From the NCBI GenBank assembly GCA_021160885.1, contig JAGHBR010000409.1:1-20057 (forward strand): 20,057 nt of DNA. Reading direction: 5' to 3'. The translations under genes were made by a program, and so were the position numbers. Below, in pieces: positions 1 through 7,500 of the stretch (positions are counted from its first letter, which is position 1; the number at the start of each line of letters is the position of its first letter). Below the pieces are notes generated by a model. The model saw only the letters and a list, made by a program, of their open reading frames with translations. It did not search any database and was not told the origin of the DNA. This DNA comes from Caldisericaceae bacterium. Its GTDB lineage: Bacteria; Calditrichota; Calditrichia; Calditrichales; Calditrichaceae.

Positions 1-155
1 CCTTTTAAACTGTGTGTCGTCCTGAAAATCTCTTCAATCGTTTCAGGGGCAGGTTGCTCCTCAAGGCTTTGAATCCCATTACGCAAAACGGCAAGATAAT
101 CTTCTGCTTCCTGTTGGAAAATATCCAATAATTCCTGTTGAAAATCCTGTTCCAT
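1..155 (-). CDS. cheA: Chemotaxis histidine kinase CheA, N-terminal (P1/Hpt) fragment; 3' part lies outside the window
   Basis: Only the first 51 codons are visible, because the gene runs off the left edge. The start ATG is at 155-153, preceded on the minus strand by GAGGAAATT, a good ribosome binding site that overlaps the stop codon of the upstream receptor gene. The peptide begins MEQDFQQELLDIFQQEAEDY and reaches IFRTTHSLKG. This is the signature of a histidine phosphotransfer (P1) domain, and His48 is the expected phosphoacceptor. In this family the kinase is coupled through CheW to receptor arrays and passes phosphate from the P1 His to response regulators. Position as the fifth gene of the che operon supports the call. 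Whether it carries a fused receiver domain, as WspE-type kinases do, cannot be seen. Confidence 0.9.
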   Translation of the reverse strand, partial: MEQDFQQELLDIFQQEAEDYLAVLRNGIQSLEEQPAPETIEEIFRTTHSLK

Positions 156-163
156 AATTTCCT

Positions 164-2098
164 CTAATTAAGTTGATAGGTTGAAACAAGCTGTTTCAGA
201 TTTTCACTAGTCTCCTTCAGATTTTCGATGACTTCTTCCAGTTGACGCATGCCATCCACATTTTGATTGGTTGCTTCCTTAATATTTTCCATGGCTTCTT
301 TAATTTGGGCAGTACCTGTTAATTGCTCCTTCGAAAAATCGGCAATTTCATTTAAAATATGGATAAGTTTTTCGATGTATTCTACCATCTTATTCATTGA
401 AGATTGGGCCTGGTCGACCGCACCCGCGCTGGACTGAATGGTCTTATTCCCCTGTTCTACCTGGATCACAGTTTTACCAACCGCATCCTGAATAGTATTT
501 AAAATTTTTTGAATTTGTTGAGTTGACTTTTTGGATTGTTCAGCCAGATTGCGCACTTCATTGGCCACTACAGCAAATCCTTTGCCTGATTCCCCTGCCT
601 TGGTTGCTTCAATTGAGGCATTGATTGCCAAAATGTTCGATTGCTCAGCAATCTCTTTTACCGCCTCGGTAATTTCACCAATATCCTGACTGTATTTGCT
701 CAATTCGAGCACTCTATTTGCAATTTGTTCCATTTGTGTTTGTACGTCCTGAATAGACCTTTCAATGGTGTTGAAAGACTCTGTACCCTGATTTGTGGCT
801 TCTACTGTTTTCTCTCCAATGATCAGCGACTCTTTGGTTTTTTCATTAAAATTTTTAGCCAGTTGTTCCACTTCTTCAGCGCTGCTGGCTGTTTGGGTGA
901 TGGCAGATGCTGTTTCAGTTGAAGACGCGGTGATTTGCGCCACCGTAGCAGAAACTTCATTGCTGCTGGTAGCCAGGGAATTGGTGTGTTCAATTATTTC
1001 ATTCATTTGTTGTTTTAATCGCTCTGTGGTTTTCTTTAAATTTTGAGTGAGTAAGCCCATTTCGTTTTGCTGTTTGATTAATGGGATATCTACATTCAGA
1101 TTACCGTGACTAACTTGCTCCAGTTGTTGACTGATTTTTACTAATGGATTACTAATGCGCGATCCATACAGGTAAATTACCAAGCCGCTTATTAATACAA
1201 TGATCAGGCATAACAGAAAAAGATAATTTCTTAAACTGTTCAGGGGTGCTACAAAATTTTCGTTGGGGATTGCCCCCAGCAAATACCATGGGGATGTCAT
1301 CTCAAGGTTGTCAAACTGAATCGGGTTGTATGTTGCTTTCATTTGCTGCCCCTTATTAGCAGTAAAATTAATAGTCTGAGCCGGATCGTTTGAGTTCAAA
1401 ATATCAGAGATAATATTTGCTGATATTAATTCATGGTCACCAGCTATCTGTTTGTTCCTATCGAACAGGAAAAGTTTAATTGTGTTATTGTTATTGAATA
1501 AGAGGTGCTTTAATTTCTGATTACTGTCAGTTAAAAAACCTACAATTACAGCACCTTCCGGTGCAGGTATTGCTATGGCAGGTAAATTGTTACCTTCTGG
1601 TTCGAAGTTTTGAAATCCGGAGATTACAGGTTGATTTTTAGTAACAGCTGTTTTGACCAATTTCCCTAATTTTGAATTTGAAAGCTCAGATACAAAGACT
1701 GATTTCCCCTGTAAACCATTGGCAAATGATTGAAAAAGGATGCGTCCTGTTTTGGCTTCAATTACATAAATATGTAAATGTTCCTGTATTACTTTTAGCA
1801 GGGAATTCTTATTCAAAGACAATGCGTATTGTTTGTTGGAAGGGGCTTTCAATAGTCGTTGTACTTCATCGATTTGTGTTAACGAGCGTAAATCATTATG
1901 AATATCTTGGATGAATATGTTTAATTCTGATTGTTTTAAATCAGTGACTGTTTTCAATTCACGACTACTGTTTTTTTCTAGAATGGATGAAAAAAGGTTG
2001 TAAAATACAAAAGACATGATCATTATTGAAAAGAGGATCGTCGCTCCCATGCCTAAAAGTAACTGTCCTTTAAAAGATCTAAGAAAAGAATTGTTCAT
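164..2098 (-). CDS. Methyl-accepting chemotaxis protein with periplasmic sensor domain
   Basis: This is a 644-aa transmembrane receptor. A first membrane helix lies at about residues 12-35 and a second at about 291-311. They enclose roughly 255 periplasmic residues, a size that fits a double-Cache ligand-binding domain (inferred from size and topology, ligand unknown). A HAMP-like linker follows at about 313-366. The cytoplasmic coiled coil carries the conserved signalling tip around 484-520, including AINASIEATKAGESGKGFAV and VANEVRNLAEQS. This is the part that contacts CheW and CheA. The C terminus ends STYQLN, so there is no CheR-tethering pentapeptide of the NWETF kind. The start is supported by an AAGGAGGT ribosome binding site just upstream. 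It lies 15 nt after cheW and 8 nt before cheA in the same operon, so it is probably the dedicated receptor of this system. Confidence 0.95.
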   Translation of the reverse strand: MNNSFLRSFKGQLLLGMGATILFSIMIMSFVFYNLFSSILEKNSSRELKTVTDLKQSELNIFIQDIHNDLRSLTQIDEVQRLLKAPSNKQYALSLNKNSLLKVIQEHLHIYVIEAKTGRILFQSFANGLQGKSVFVSELSNSKLGKLVKTAVTKNQPVISGFQNFEPEGNNLPAIAIPAPEGAVIVGFLTDSNQKLKHLLFNNNNTIKLFLFDRNKQIAGDHELISANIISDILNSNDPAQTINFTANKGQQMKATYNPIQFDNLEMTSPWYLLGAIPNENFVAPLNSLRNYLFLLCLIIVLISGLVIYLYGSRISNPLVKISQQLEQVSHGNLNVDIPLIKQQNEMGLLTQNLKKTTERLKQQMNEIIEHTNSLATSSNEVSATVAQITASSTETASAITQTASSAEEVEQLAKNFNEKTKESLIIGEKTVEATNQGTESFNTIERSIQDVQTQMEQIANRVLELSKYSQDIGEITEAVKEIAEQSNILAINASIEATKAGESGKGFAVVANEVRNLAEQSKKSTQQIQKILNTIQDAVGKTVIQVEQGNKTIQSSAGAVDQAQSSMNKMVEYIEKLIHILNEIADFSKEQLTGTAQIKEAMENIKEATNQNVDGMRQLEEVIENLKETSENLKQLVSTYQLN

Positions 2099-2113
2099 TT
2101 TGAACCTCCTTAA

Positions 2114-2608
2114 CTATGCTTTAATTTTAAAGCTTAAAAGTTTTACAGGATTCAATAGAGCAATAGCCCCGGGAAGCAAACCTTTAATCAAGCCACTTTC
2201 GATCCCTTTTAATCCCGCGATGTTTTGTTGTATTTCCTTTAATTCTATGAATTTAAAATCAACAATCGCATCTATTAAAAAGGAAATCTTTACAGTTGAA
2301 TGGTTTAAGAATATAATGTACTGCCTATCATGTTTAGCATGTTCGATATTCAGTAATTTCGTTAAATCTAGTACAGTGAAGATCTCACCTGCCAGGGAAG
2401 TAATCCCTAAAATAACTTCAGGAAGTCCAGGCAGATGGGTGATTTTGCTTTTTAGTGGAATGGCTTTAATTGATTTAGCTTCGATGGCATATTGTTCTTT
2501 TCCTAAAATGAACTGGATTACTTCAACTCTTTCGGAATCTTTGTACTCTCTAATTTTTTGTGCCAGAAGCTTTGTGCGTTCAAATAAAATTTTTTGTGTT
2601 TTGTTCAT
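2114..2608 (-). CDS. cheW: CheW-like chemotaxis coupling protein (second of two)
   Basis: This 164-aa protein is a single CheW domain. It begins with a short helical N-terminal stretch (residues 1-27), followed by VIQFILGKEQYAIEAKSIKA and then the hallmark LPGLPEVILGITSLAGEIFT near residues 58-78. CheW scaffolds link receptors to the CheA kinase in membrane-bound arrays. The gene begins only 3 nt after the cheR stop, with an AGGG ribosome binding site inside the end of cheR, and is followed by the receptor gene. The sequence differs clearly from the other CheW in this operon, so the pair are not a recent duplication. By analogy with Wsp clusters, the two may serve different receptor or CheR contacts (inference). 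Confidence 0.9.
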   Translation of the reverse strand: MNKTQKILFERTKLLAQKIREYKDSERVEVIQFILGKEQYAIEAKSIKAIPLKSKITHLPGLPEVILGITSLAGEIFTVLDLTKLLNIEHAKHDRQYIIFLNHSTVKISFLIDAIVDFKFIELKEIQQNIAGLKGIESGLIKGLLPGAIALLNPVKLLSFKIKA

Positions 2609-2611
2609 TTT

Positions 2612-4015
2612 TTACCCTGCTACTTTTTCAGTTTCCAAAATATCCCCCACTAATTTCCGGAATTGACCGGCGGTTAACCCGTCACTAAAAGGTATGGATT
2701 GATCCGCCGGATAATGGTTTAATAAATCCAACATGGTACTGAAATATTTTAGCACATTATTTTGGTTCGATTGCATTGATGAAATATTGGCTAAATGAAA
2801 GTAAGCCATCAAAAAATCAGGCTTTAAATAGAGCGTTTTTTCAAAGCTCGTTTTTGCTTTGTCCAGTTCGCCAATCTCAAAATAGATAGTACCGAGTAAA
2901 TAGTGTGCCTCTTCCTCCATTGGCTTGCGTTCCACATATCTTTTAGCTAATTGCAAGGCTTCCTGCAATTCACCCTGGTCTGCTAATTTTTTGATCAGGG
3001 CTTTTTCATCAACGCTATTTTCTACTACCGATTCGTGCTTATCATTATTAGGTAGCTGGAATAGCCTTTTTTCAATCTTCAATTTCTTAGGTTTGCGAGA
3101 GGTGACTGTTAGACGATTCATCCCCTGTGATTTGTTTGTGGCAGATTTATGTAAGACAAAACCATTCTTACGATATACGATGAGGTCATTGATTAATTGA
3201 GGCTTAAATTGTTTAAAATATAAAGAAGGCATTTCCGCCGGTCCCAAAATAAAAATCCCTTCATCTTTTAAAACTTTAGAAAAATTATTAAGAACTTCGA
3301 ACGAAGTCTCTTTATCAAAATAGATCAAGACATTCCGGCACACAATCAGATCAAATTGCGTCCATTTAGGGGATGGCGGGTATGGCCCTTGTTTCAAATT
3401 GTGATGTTGAAAGGTAACAGCATGCCGAATTTTTTCGTCTATTTTGTAGAAACGTTCGTCAAGCGGTTTGAAGTATTTTTCGAGATATTTGACAGGAATT
3501 TTGCGGAACGACCAGTTGGAATACACACCTCTACGCGCTTTTGCCAAGCTTTGGTGGTTTAGATCCGTTCCCAGTATGCGCAGTTCCAAATTTAAATTTA
3601 ACTTCTCTCTCATGTCATCAATCAGCATGGCAAAAGAGTAAGGTTCCTCGCCGCTGGAACAACCGGCGCTCCAGATGGTAAACGCTTCACCATTTTTGAC
3701 TTTTTGTTCCAACATCCCGGGTAAGATTGATTGTTCCAACGCTTTAAACAGACGATAATTGCGAAAGAAATAGGTTTCCGTAATGGTCAGCAAATTAATT
3801 AAATTGGGCTCCTGTAAAAGGTTGGCCTGTAGGAGTTGCTTGACTTTCACTGATAACTTTTCAGTTTTAAATTCATTGAAATATTTAATAAGAATTTTTT
3901 CTAAATCACTTAATTTTTTAGAAAAAGACAAACCTAATTCCGAAGCAATTTTTTGGGAAAGCGCTTCTAATAGTTGTGGATCAATTTTCGGCCATTTTTT
4001 CTGTAATTTTCTCAT
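2612..4015 (-). CDS. cheR: CheR methyltransferase with C-terminal TPR extension
   Basis: This 467-aa protein methylates glutamates on chemoreceptors using S-adenosylmethionine. The N-terminal helical CheR domain is followed by the catalytic fold. Landmarks are TETYFFRN (79-86), the SAM-binding loop WSAGCSSGEEPYS (115-127), GTDLN with Asp151, and CRNVLIYFD (226-234). A low-complexity linker (about 290-335) leads to tetratricopeptide repeats at about 338-435, with ALIKKLADQGELQEALQLAK and AHYLLGTIYFEIGELDKAKT readable as successive helices. Classical CheR is about 280 aa, so the TPR tail is a true extension as in WspC/FrzF-type enzymes. The start lies inside the 3' end of the upstream cheW (35-nt overlap), with GCGGGA as ribosome binding site, which points to coupled translation. 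Confidence 0.94.
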   Translation of the reverse strand: MRKLQKKWPKIDPQLLEALSQKIASELGLSFSKKLSDLEKILIKYFNEFKTEKLSVKVKQLLQANLLQEPNLINLLTITETYFFRNYRLFKALEQSILPGMLEQKVKNGEAFTIWSAGCSSGEEPYSFAMLIDDMREKLNLNLELRILGTDLNHQSLAKARRGVYSNWSFRKIPVKYLEKYFKPLDERFYKIDEKIRHAVTFQHHNLKQGPYPPSPKWTQFDLIVCRNVLIYFDKETSFEVLNNFSKVLKDEGIFILGPAEMPSLYFKQFKPQLINDLIVYRKNGFVLHKSATNKSQGMNRLTVTSRKPKKLKIEKRLFQLPNNDKHESVVENSVDEKALIKKLADQGELQEALQLAKRYVERKPMEEEAHYLLGTIYFEIGELDKAKTSFEKTLYLKPDFLMAYFHLANISSMQSNQNNVLKYFSTMLDLLNHYPADQSIPFSDGLTAGQFRKLVGDILETEKVAG

Positions 4016-4466
4016 ATTCCCGCTTAATCTGCTTATTGATTTTGTTGATTTCAGATCGAGTTAAAAGTACATCTGGATTAATAGCTAAAATAAAATCATC
4101 CTGATCCTTGATAATCAATTCAAAAAAACGGGCATCAGGTAATATTTGATCTACGGTCATGCTATTTTCATCGTGGGCCGGAATGATGTCAGAAACCCGG
4201 TCAACAACAAAAGCCAGCTCCATCTGCTCTGTTTTAACGATGATTAACTGGTCTGTCAAATTTAATGGTCTCTTTTTAAGCTCCAATAAATATCTTAAAT
4301 TTACAATCGGCGTAATTTGCCCATGTACATTGATGAGCCCTAATAAATACTCCGGGCCTTTAGGAATAGGCGTAATGTTAACAATTTGGTAAACCTTAAC
4401 AACCTTTTCCAGATTGATGGCGTATGTTTTTTCATCAAGATAAAAGATTAAATAATCTTTACTCAT
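3981..4466 (-). CDS. cheW: CheW-like coupling protein (first gene of the che operon)
   Basis: This 161-aa protein has one CheW domain: YLIFYLDEKTYAINLEKVVK at the N terminus, then IPKGPEYLLGLINVHGQITP, the diagnostic CheW segment, then AFVVDRVSDIIPA. The last 25 residues are charged and helical. It is the promoter-proximal gene of the five-gene minus-strand operon and overlaps the start of cheR by 35 nt. A GGAG ribosome binding site lies before the ATG at 4466. Both CheW genes flank cheR, an arrangement like the wspB-wspC-wspD part of Wsp-like systems (comparison from memory). It presumably bridges receptor and CheA at the cytoplasmic face of the membrane. Confidence 0.9.
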   Translation of the reverse strand: MSKDYLIFYLDEKTYAINLEKVVKVYQIVNITPIPKGPEYLLGLINVHGQITPIVNLRYLLELKKRPLNLTDQLIIVKTEQMELAFVVDRVSDIIPAHDENSMTVDQILPDARFFELIIKDQDDFILAINPDVLLTRSEINKINKQIKREYEKITEKMAEN

Positions 4467-4617
4467 TTAAGGCTCCGTCCATGGTAATTCAAATAATAAT
4501 CATCGGTAATTTCTTGGCATTATTTAGATTATTATCAAATAGGTTTTAAGTTAAATGAGTTGTCTTATTAAGGGTAAACCAAAAAATCGAGGATTCTTCA
4601 AACCTGTCAACTTAGGG

Positions 4618-4637
4618 ATTCCCGCCTGCGCGTGAAT
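4618..4637. repeat. REP-like GC-rich hairpin
   Basis: ATTCCCGC (4618-4625) pairs with GCGTGAAT (4630-4637) around a CTGC loop with one mismatch. It is followed by a partial echo (CCTGTGCTGGAATGA, 4644-4658). The 'ATTCCCGC-x-GCGGGAATGAC' type of sequence is a widespread dispersed palindrome in many bacterial genomes. Here the mismatches suggest an old, degenerate copy. It has no T-tract on either side, so it is not a convincing terminator. Confidence 0.45.
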
Positions 4638-4731
4638 GACATGCCTGTGCTGGAATGAGATTCTTAAAGGTTTTTTCAAAGAATTCTGTTTTTCAGTTTA
4701 GTTTTATAAAACAAAATCAGTACTTGACACA

Positions 4732-4745
4732 CCATTGTACAATGG
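4732..4745. promoter_or_regulatory. 14-bp perfect palindrome, candidate operator upstream of pncBA
   Basis: CCATTGTACAATGG is a perfect 14-bp palindrome about 70 nt before the pncB start and immediately upstream of a -35-like TTGAAT. NAD-salvage operons are commonly controlled by dedicated repressors (NrtR, NiaR and NadQ families are known). The binding protein here cannot be named from the sequence, and no regulator gene is adjacent. Confidence 0.45.
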
Positions 4746-4749
4746 AATT

Positions 4750-4778
4750 TTGAATTTTTTAATTTATTGTTGTAAAAT
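4750..4778 (+). promoter_or_regulatory. Putative sigma-70-like promoter of pncBA
   Basis: TTGAAT (4750-4755) and TAAAAT (4773-4778) are separated by 17 bp and lie 36 nt before the pncB start codon. A perfect TTGACA (4724-4729) also occurs just upstream of the palindrome but has no good -10 partner at 16-18 bp. Promoter rules for this phylum are uncertain, so this is a weak call. Confidence 0.35.
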
Positions 4779-4814
4779 CTGTAATTAAACAAGACTTAAA
4801 TCGGAGGGCCGACT

Positions 4815-6224
4815 TTGGACTACAAACAAATTGGATTAATGGTTGATAAATACGAATTAACCATGGCGCAAACCTATTTTAAAAATAACATGCTTGACCA
4901 TAAAACACGCTTTGACTATTTTTTTCGTAAACTGCCTTTCCAAAATGGTTATTTGATTTTTGCCGGTTTACAGGATTTACTGCGACTTTTGCAACAATTT
5001 CGCTTTGATGATCAGGCAGCGCAGTTTTTACTAAAAGACGGATTTGATGCAGATTTTGTAGATTATTTGCGTTCGTTTCGCTTTAGAGGGACCATTTACT
5101 CCATGTTAGAAGGAGAAGTAGCCTTTCCGATTGAACCCTTGTTGTGTGTGGAAGGCAACCTGCTTGAGACCCAGATTATTGAAACCATGGTTTTAAATGT
5201 CTTAAATTTTCAATCGTTAATTGCCACCAAGGCAGCCCGAGTACGTCATGTTGCCGGTGACCGAGCTGTGAGCGATTTTGGTTTGCGGCGCGCTCATGGA
5301 TTTGGCGGAGTTCATGCCAGCCGGGCAGCGGTTATCGGCGGTTGTGATTCTACTTCTAACATGTTAGCTGCTTTTCAGTATGGTTTAAAGGCGGTCGGCA
5401 CAATGGCCCATTCCTTTGTACAAAGTTTTGATGATGAATTGACCGCCTTCAGAGAGTACGCCCGCTTTAATCCGGCCCATTGTATTTTATTGGTTGACAC
5501 TTACGATACGCTGCGCAGTGGTTTGCCTAATGCCATTAAAGTAGCCAAAGAATTGGAAGCTGAAGGACATCGTTTAGTGGGTATTCGCATTGACAGCGGC
5601 GATTTGGCTTACCTTTCTAAAAAGGCTCGCCAGATGCTGGATGAAGCCGGTTTGCAGTACGTTAAAATTGCGGTGTCCAATCAGCTGGATGAATACGTGA
5701 TTCGCAGTTTGAATGAACAACAGGCACCGATTGATTTTTTTGGTGTGGGCACTCGTCTGGTTACCGGTCAACCAGACGCCGCCCTGGATGGGGTTTACAA
5801 GTTAAGCGCCTTAAATGATCAGCCCAGGATGAAAATTTCGGACACACTTATTAAATCGACTTTACCGGGGAAAAAGAAAGTGGTTCGCTACTCTAATGGT
5901 GAAGGCGGTTTTTTGGCAGATGCCATTGTCCTGGAAGAAGAACAGCAAATCGATTGCATGTACCATCCCTTCGAAAAAGAAAAACATCTTAGAGTCAGCG
6001 GTCTCCATCAGGAAGAATTATTCATCAAAGTAATGGAGGATGGAGAAATAATCACGGATCAAAAAACGGTAGAGGAAATAGCCGAATTTTCCCGGCAGCG
6101 TCTGGCTTTGTTACCCAATGAACACAAACGTTTTGAATACCCGCACATTTACAAGGTGGGCATTAGTAAAAAATTAATGGAAGCACGCGATGCAATGGTA
6201 AGACAATTTCGAGGGGAGGATTAA
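4815..6224 (+). CDS. pncB: Nicotinate phosphoribosyltransferase
   Basis: This enzyme joins nicotinate with PRPP, with ATP hydrolysis, to give nicotinate mononucleotide in the Preiss-Handler NAD salvage pathway. The 469-aa product has the family signatures DKYELTMAQTYF (11-22), SDFGLRRAHGFGG (153-165), GTMAHSFVQSF (195-205, with the conserved His199 that is phosphorylated in this family), RIDSGDLAYLS (258-268) and FFGVGTRLVTG (308-318). The start is TTG at 4815, chosen because GGAGGG lies 6 nt upstream. An internal ATG at codon 9 has no comparable site and would clip the first conserved strand. Its stop is followed by 1 nt and then pncA, whose ribosome binding site lies inside the end of pncB. 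The two salvage enzymes are therefore co-translated. Confidence 0.96.
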   Translation: MDYKQIGLMVDKYELTMAQTYFKNNMLDHKTRFDYFFRKLPFQNGYLIFAGLQDLLRLLQQFRFDDQAAQFLLKDGFDADFVDYLRSFRFRGTIYSMLEGEVAFPIEPLLCVEGNLLETQIIETMVLNVLNFQSLIATKAARVRHVAGDRAVSDFGLRRAHGFGGVHASRAAVIGGCDSTSNMLAAFQYGLKAVGTMAHSFVQSFDDELTAFREYARFNPAHCILLVDTYDTLRSGLPNAIKVAKELEAEGHRLVGIRIDSGDLAYLSKKARQMLDEAGLQYVKIAVSNQLDEYVIRSLNEQQAPIDFFGVGTRLVTGQPDAALDGVYKLSALNDQPRMKISDTLIKSTLPGKKKVVRYSNGEGGFLADAIVLEEEQQIDCMYHPFEKEKHLRVSGLHQEELFIKVMEDGEIITDQKTVEEIAEFSRQRLALLPNEHKRFEYPHIYKVGISKKLMEARDAMVRQFRGED

Positions 6225-6225
6225 A

Positions 6226-6837
6226 ATGAGTCGTGCACTAATTTTAGTTGATATTCAAAATGATTTTGTCCCGGGGGGTGCTTTGCCTGTGCCTGAAGGA
6301 GATCAGATCATTCCGGTTGTCAATCAACTACTACCTGCCTTTGATCTGGTGGTGGCTACACAAGACTGGCATCCACAAAATCATGGCAGTTTTGCCTCCA
6401 ATCATCCAGGCAAAAAAATTTATGATGTAATTGAACTGAACGGTTTAGAGCAAATTCTCTGGCCCGATCACTGTGTGCAGGGCACGGCAGGCGCCGATTT
6501 TGTTCCTGGGCTGAATATGAATCCGGTGGAAGCTATATTCCGCAAAGGCACCGACCCGGGGATTGACAGCTACAGTGGATTTTTTGATAATGGGCGTAAA
6601 AAAAGTACCGGCTTGGCTGATTATTTAAAAGGACGGGGAATTGATGAGGTTTATGTGGTCGGTTTAGCCGGAGAATTTTGCGTTAATTACACCATTCTGG
6701 ATGCCGCTGAGCTTGGCTTCAAAACCTATTTAATTAAAGACGCGACACGTCCACTGGACTGGCAAAATTTTGAACAGGCCATGGGAAATATGCGTAAGCA
6801 TGGCGTACAGATTGTAGAAAATAAGGATTTGCTTTGA
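6226..6837 (+). CDS. pncA: Nicotinamidase (PncA-type, isochorismatase fold)
   Basis: This 203-aa amidohydrolase converts nicotinamide to nicotinate and ammonia, feeding the phosphoribosyltransferase encoded just before it. The catalytic triad is visible: Asp9 in LVDIQNDFVPGG, Lys107 in AIFRKGTD and Cys152 in GLAGEFCVNYT. The metal-binding set Asp47, His49 and His53 in TQDWHPQNHGSF plus His82 in WPDHCVQG is also complete. The substrate-side motif GIDSYSGFFDN and length match the E. coli enzyme. A GAGGGGAGGA ribosome binding site lies immediately upstream, inside pncB. Together pncB and pncA form a complete nicotinamide-to-NaMN branch. The gene ends with adjacent stops, TGATAG. Confidence 0.96.
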   Translation: MSRALILVDIQNDFVPGGALPVPEGDQIIPVVNQLLPAFDLVVATQDWHPQNHGSFASNHPGKKIYDVIELNGLEQILWPDHCVQGTAGADFVPGLNMNPVEAIFRKGTDPGIDSYSGFFDNGRKKSTGLADYLKGRGIDEVYVVGLAGEFCVNYTILDAAELGFKTYLIKDATRPLDWQNFEQAMGNMRKHGVQIVENKDLL

Positions 6838-6872
6838 TAGTTGTTTTGCTGCTACTCTACAAATTCAATTTA

Positions 6873-6890
6873 CCATTAAACAATTCAACT
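6873..6890. repeat. Left arm of an 18-bp inverted repeat flanking the macro-domain gene
   Basis: CCATTAAACAATTCAACT here is the reverse complement, with one mismatch, of AGTTGAATGGTTTAATGG at 7474-7491. The arms bracket the macro-domain gene. The left arm is followed by a short echo, GTTCAACTAAAC. It is too AT-rich and too short to call insertion-element ends on sequence alone. Confidence 0.4.
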
Positions 6891-6915
6891 GTTCAACTAA
6901 ACAGGGAGAGAGGCA

Positions 6916-7452
6916 ATGAAACAGTTAAACATCGGAAACGTCCGCCTGGAACTGGTGCAGGGCAATATTGCCGCGCAACCGGATGTGGAAGCGGTGGTCA
7001 ATGCGGCCAATGCGCAGTTAGCGCCAGGCGGAGGTGTTGCCGGAGCCATTCATCGAGCCGCCGGCCCTGGCCTGTACGAAGAATGTAAACCTTTGGCCCC
7101 TATCCGGCCCGGCCAGGCGGTGATTACTGGCGCTCACGAATTACCCAACCGCTATGTGATTCATACACTGGGGCCTGTTTATGGTCATGACAAACCTGAA
7201 GACAAAATTTTAGCTGAGTGCTACCGTAATTCGTTACAACTGGCAGATGAAAATCATGTTGCATCCATCGCTTTCCCGGCCATTTCTACCGGCATCTTTG
7301 GCTACCCTATAAAAGAAGCGGCGCGTGTTGCTTTAAAAACCATGATGGAAATGGCTTCTGAATTAAAACATGTAAAAATGATTCGTTTTGTCCTTTACAG
7401 CAATTCCGATTTAGAAACCCATGAAAAGGCGCTTGAAGAATTGAATTTGTAG
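6916..7452 (+). CDS. Macro domain ADP-ribose / O-acetyl-ADP-ribose hydrolase
   Basis: This 178-aa single macro domain resembles the MacroD/YmdB class that removes ADP-ribose from acidic residues or hydrolyses O-acetyl-ADP-ribose. Diagnostic segments are VVNAANAQLAPGGGVAGAIH (27-46), covering the catalytic Asn/Gly-rich loop, VIHTLGPVY (81-89) and the phosphate-binding loop PAISTGIFGYP (121-131). The usual GDI motif that contacts adenine reads GNI here (residues 16-18), an Asp-to-Asn change. A GGGAGAGAGG ribosome binding site precedes the ATG. It lies 78 bp after pncA. Its substrate class, products of NAD-consuming reactions, fits the adjacent NAD salvage genes, but a separate promoter is possible. 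The protein is likely cytoplasmic, with no signal peptide. Confidence 0.93.
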   Translation: MKQLNIGNVRLELVQGNIAAQPDVEAVVNAANAQLAPGGGVAGAIHRAAGPGLYEECKPLAPIRPGQAVITGAHELPNRYVIHTLGPVYGHDKPEDKILAECYRNSLQLADENHVASIAFPAISTGIFGYPIKEAARVALKTMMEMASELKHVKMIRFVLYSNSDLETHEKALEELNL

Positions 7453-7500
7453 GTATCGGCTATATAGTTCATTAGTTGAATGGTTTAATGGAGTTAAAAA

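Larger units (their letters stand above)
4467..4814. other. Divergent intergenic region between the che operon and pncBA
   Basis: This 348-base AT-rich spacer holds the promoters of both divergent operons. On the che side there is a 9-bp perfect inverted repeat, ATAATAATC (4493-4501) against GATTATTAT (4527-4535), in the presumed leader or promoter. In the middle lies a REP-like hairpin (4618-4637). On the pncB side lie a 14-bp palindrome (4732-4745) and a promoter-like pair (4750-4778). I found no credible reading frame here. Confidence 0.6.

Noticed and set aside
4493..4535. 9-bp inverted repeat ATAATAATC/GATTATTAT upstream of the che operon
   Set aside because: It is pure A/T-rich low complexity with a 25-nt spacer, so it is easily expected by chance. 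It is only mentioned in the intergenic entry.
6834..7088. 84-codon plus-strand frame overlapping the start of the macro-domain gene
   Set aside because: It is an Arg/Gly/Cys-rich shadow of the macro gene in another frame, with no family resemblance.
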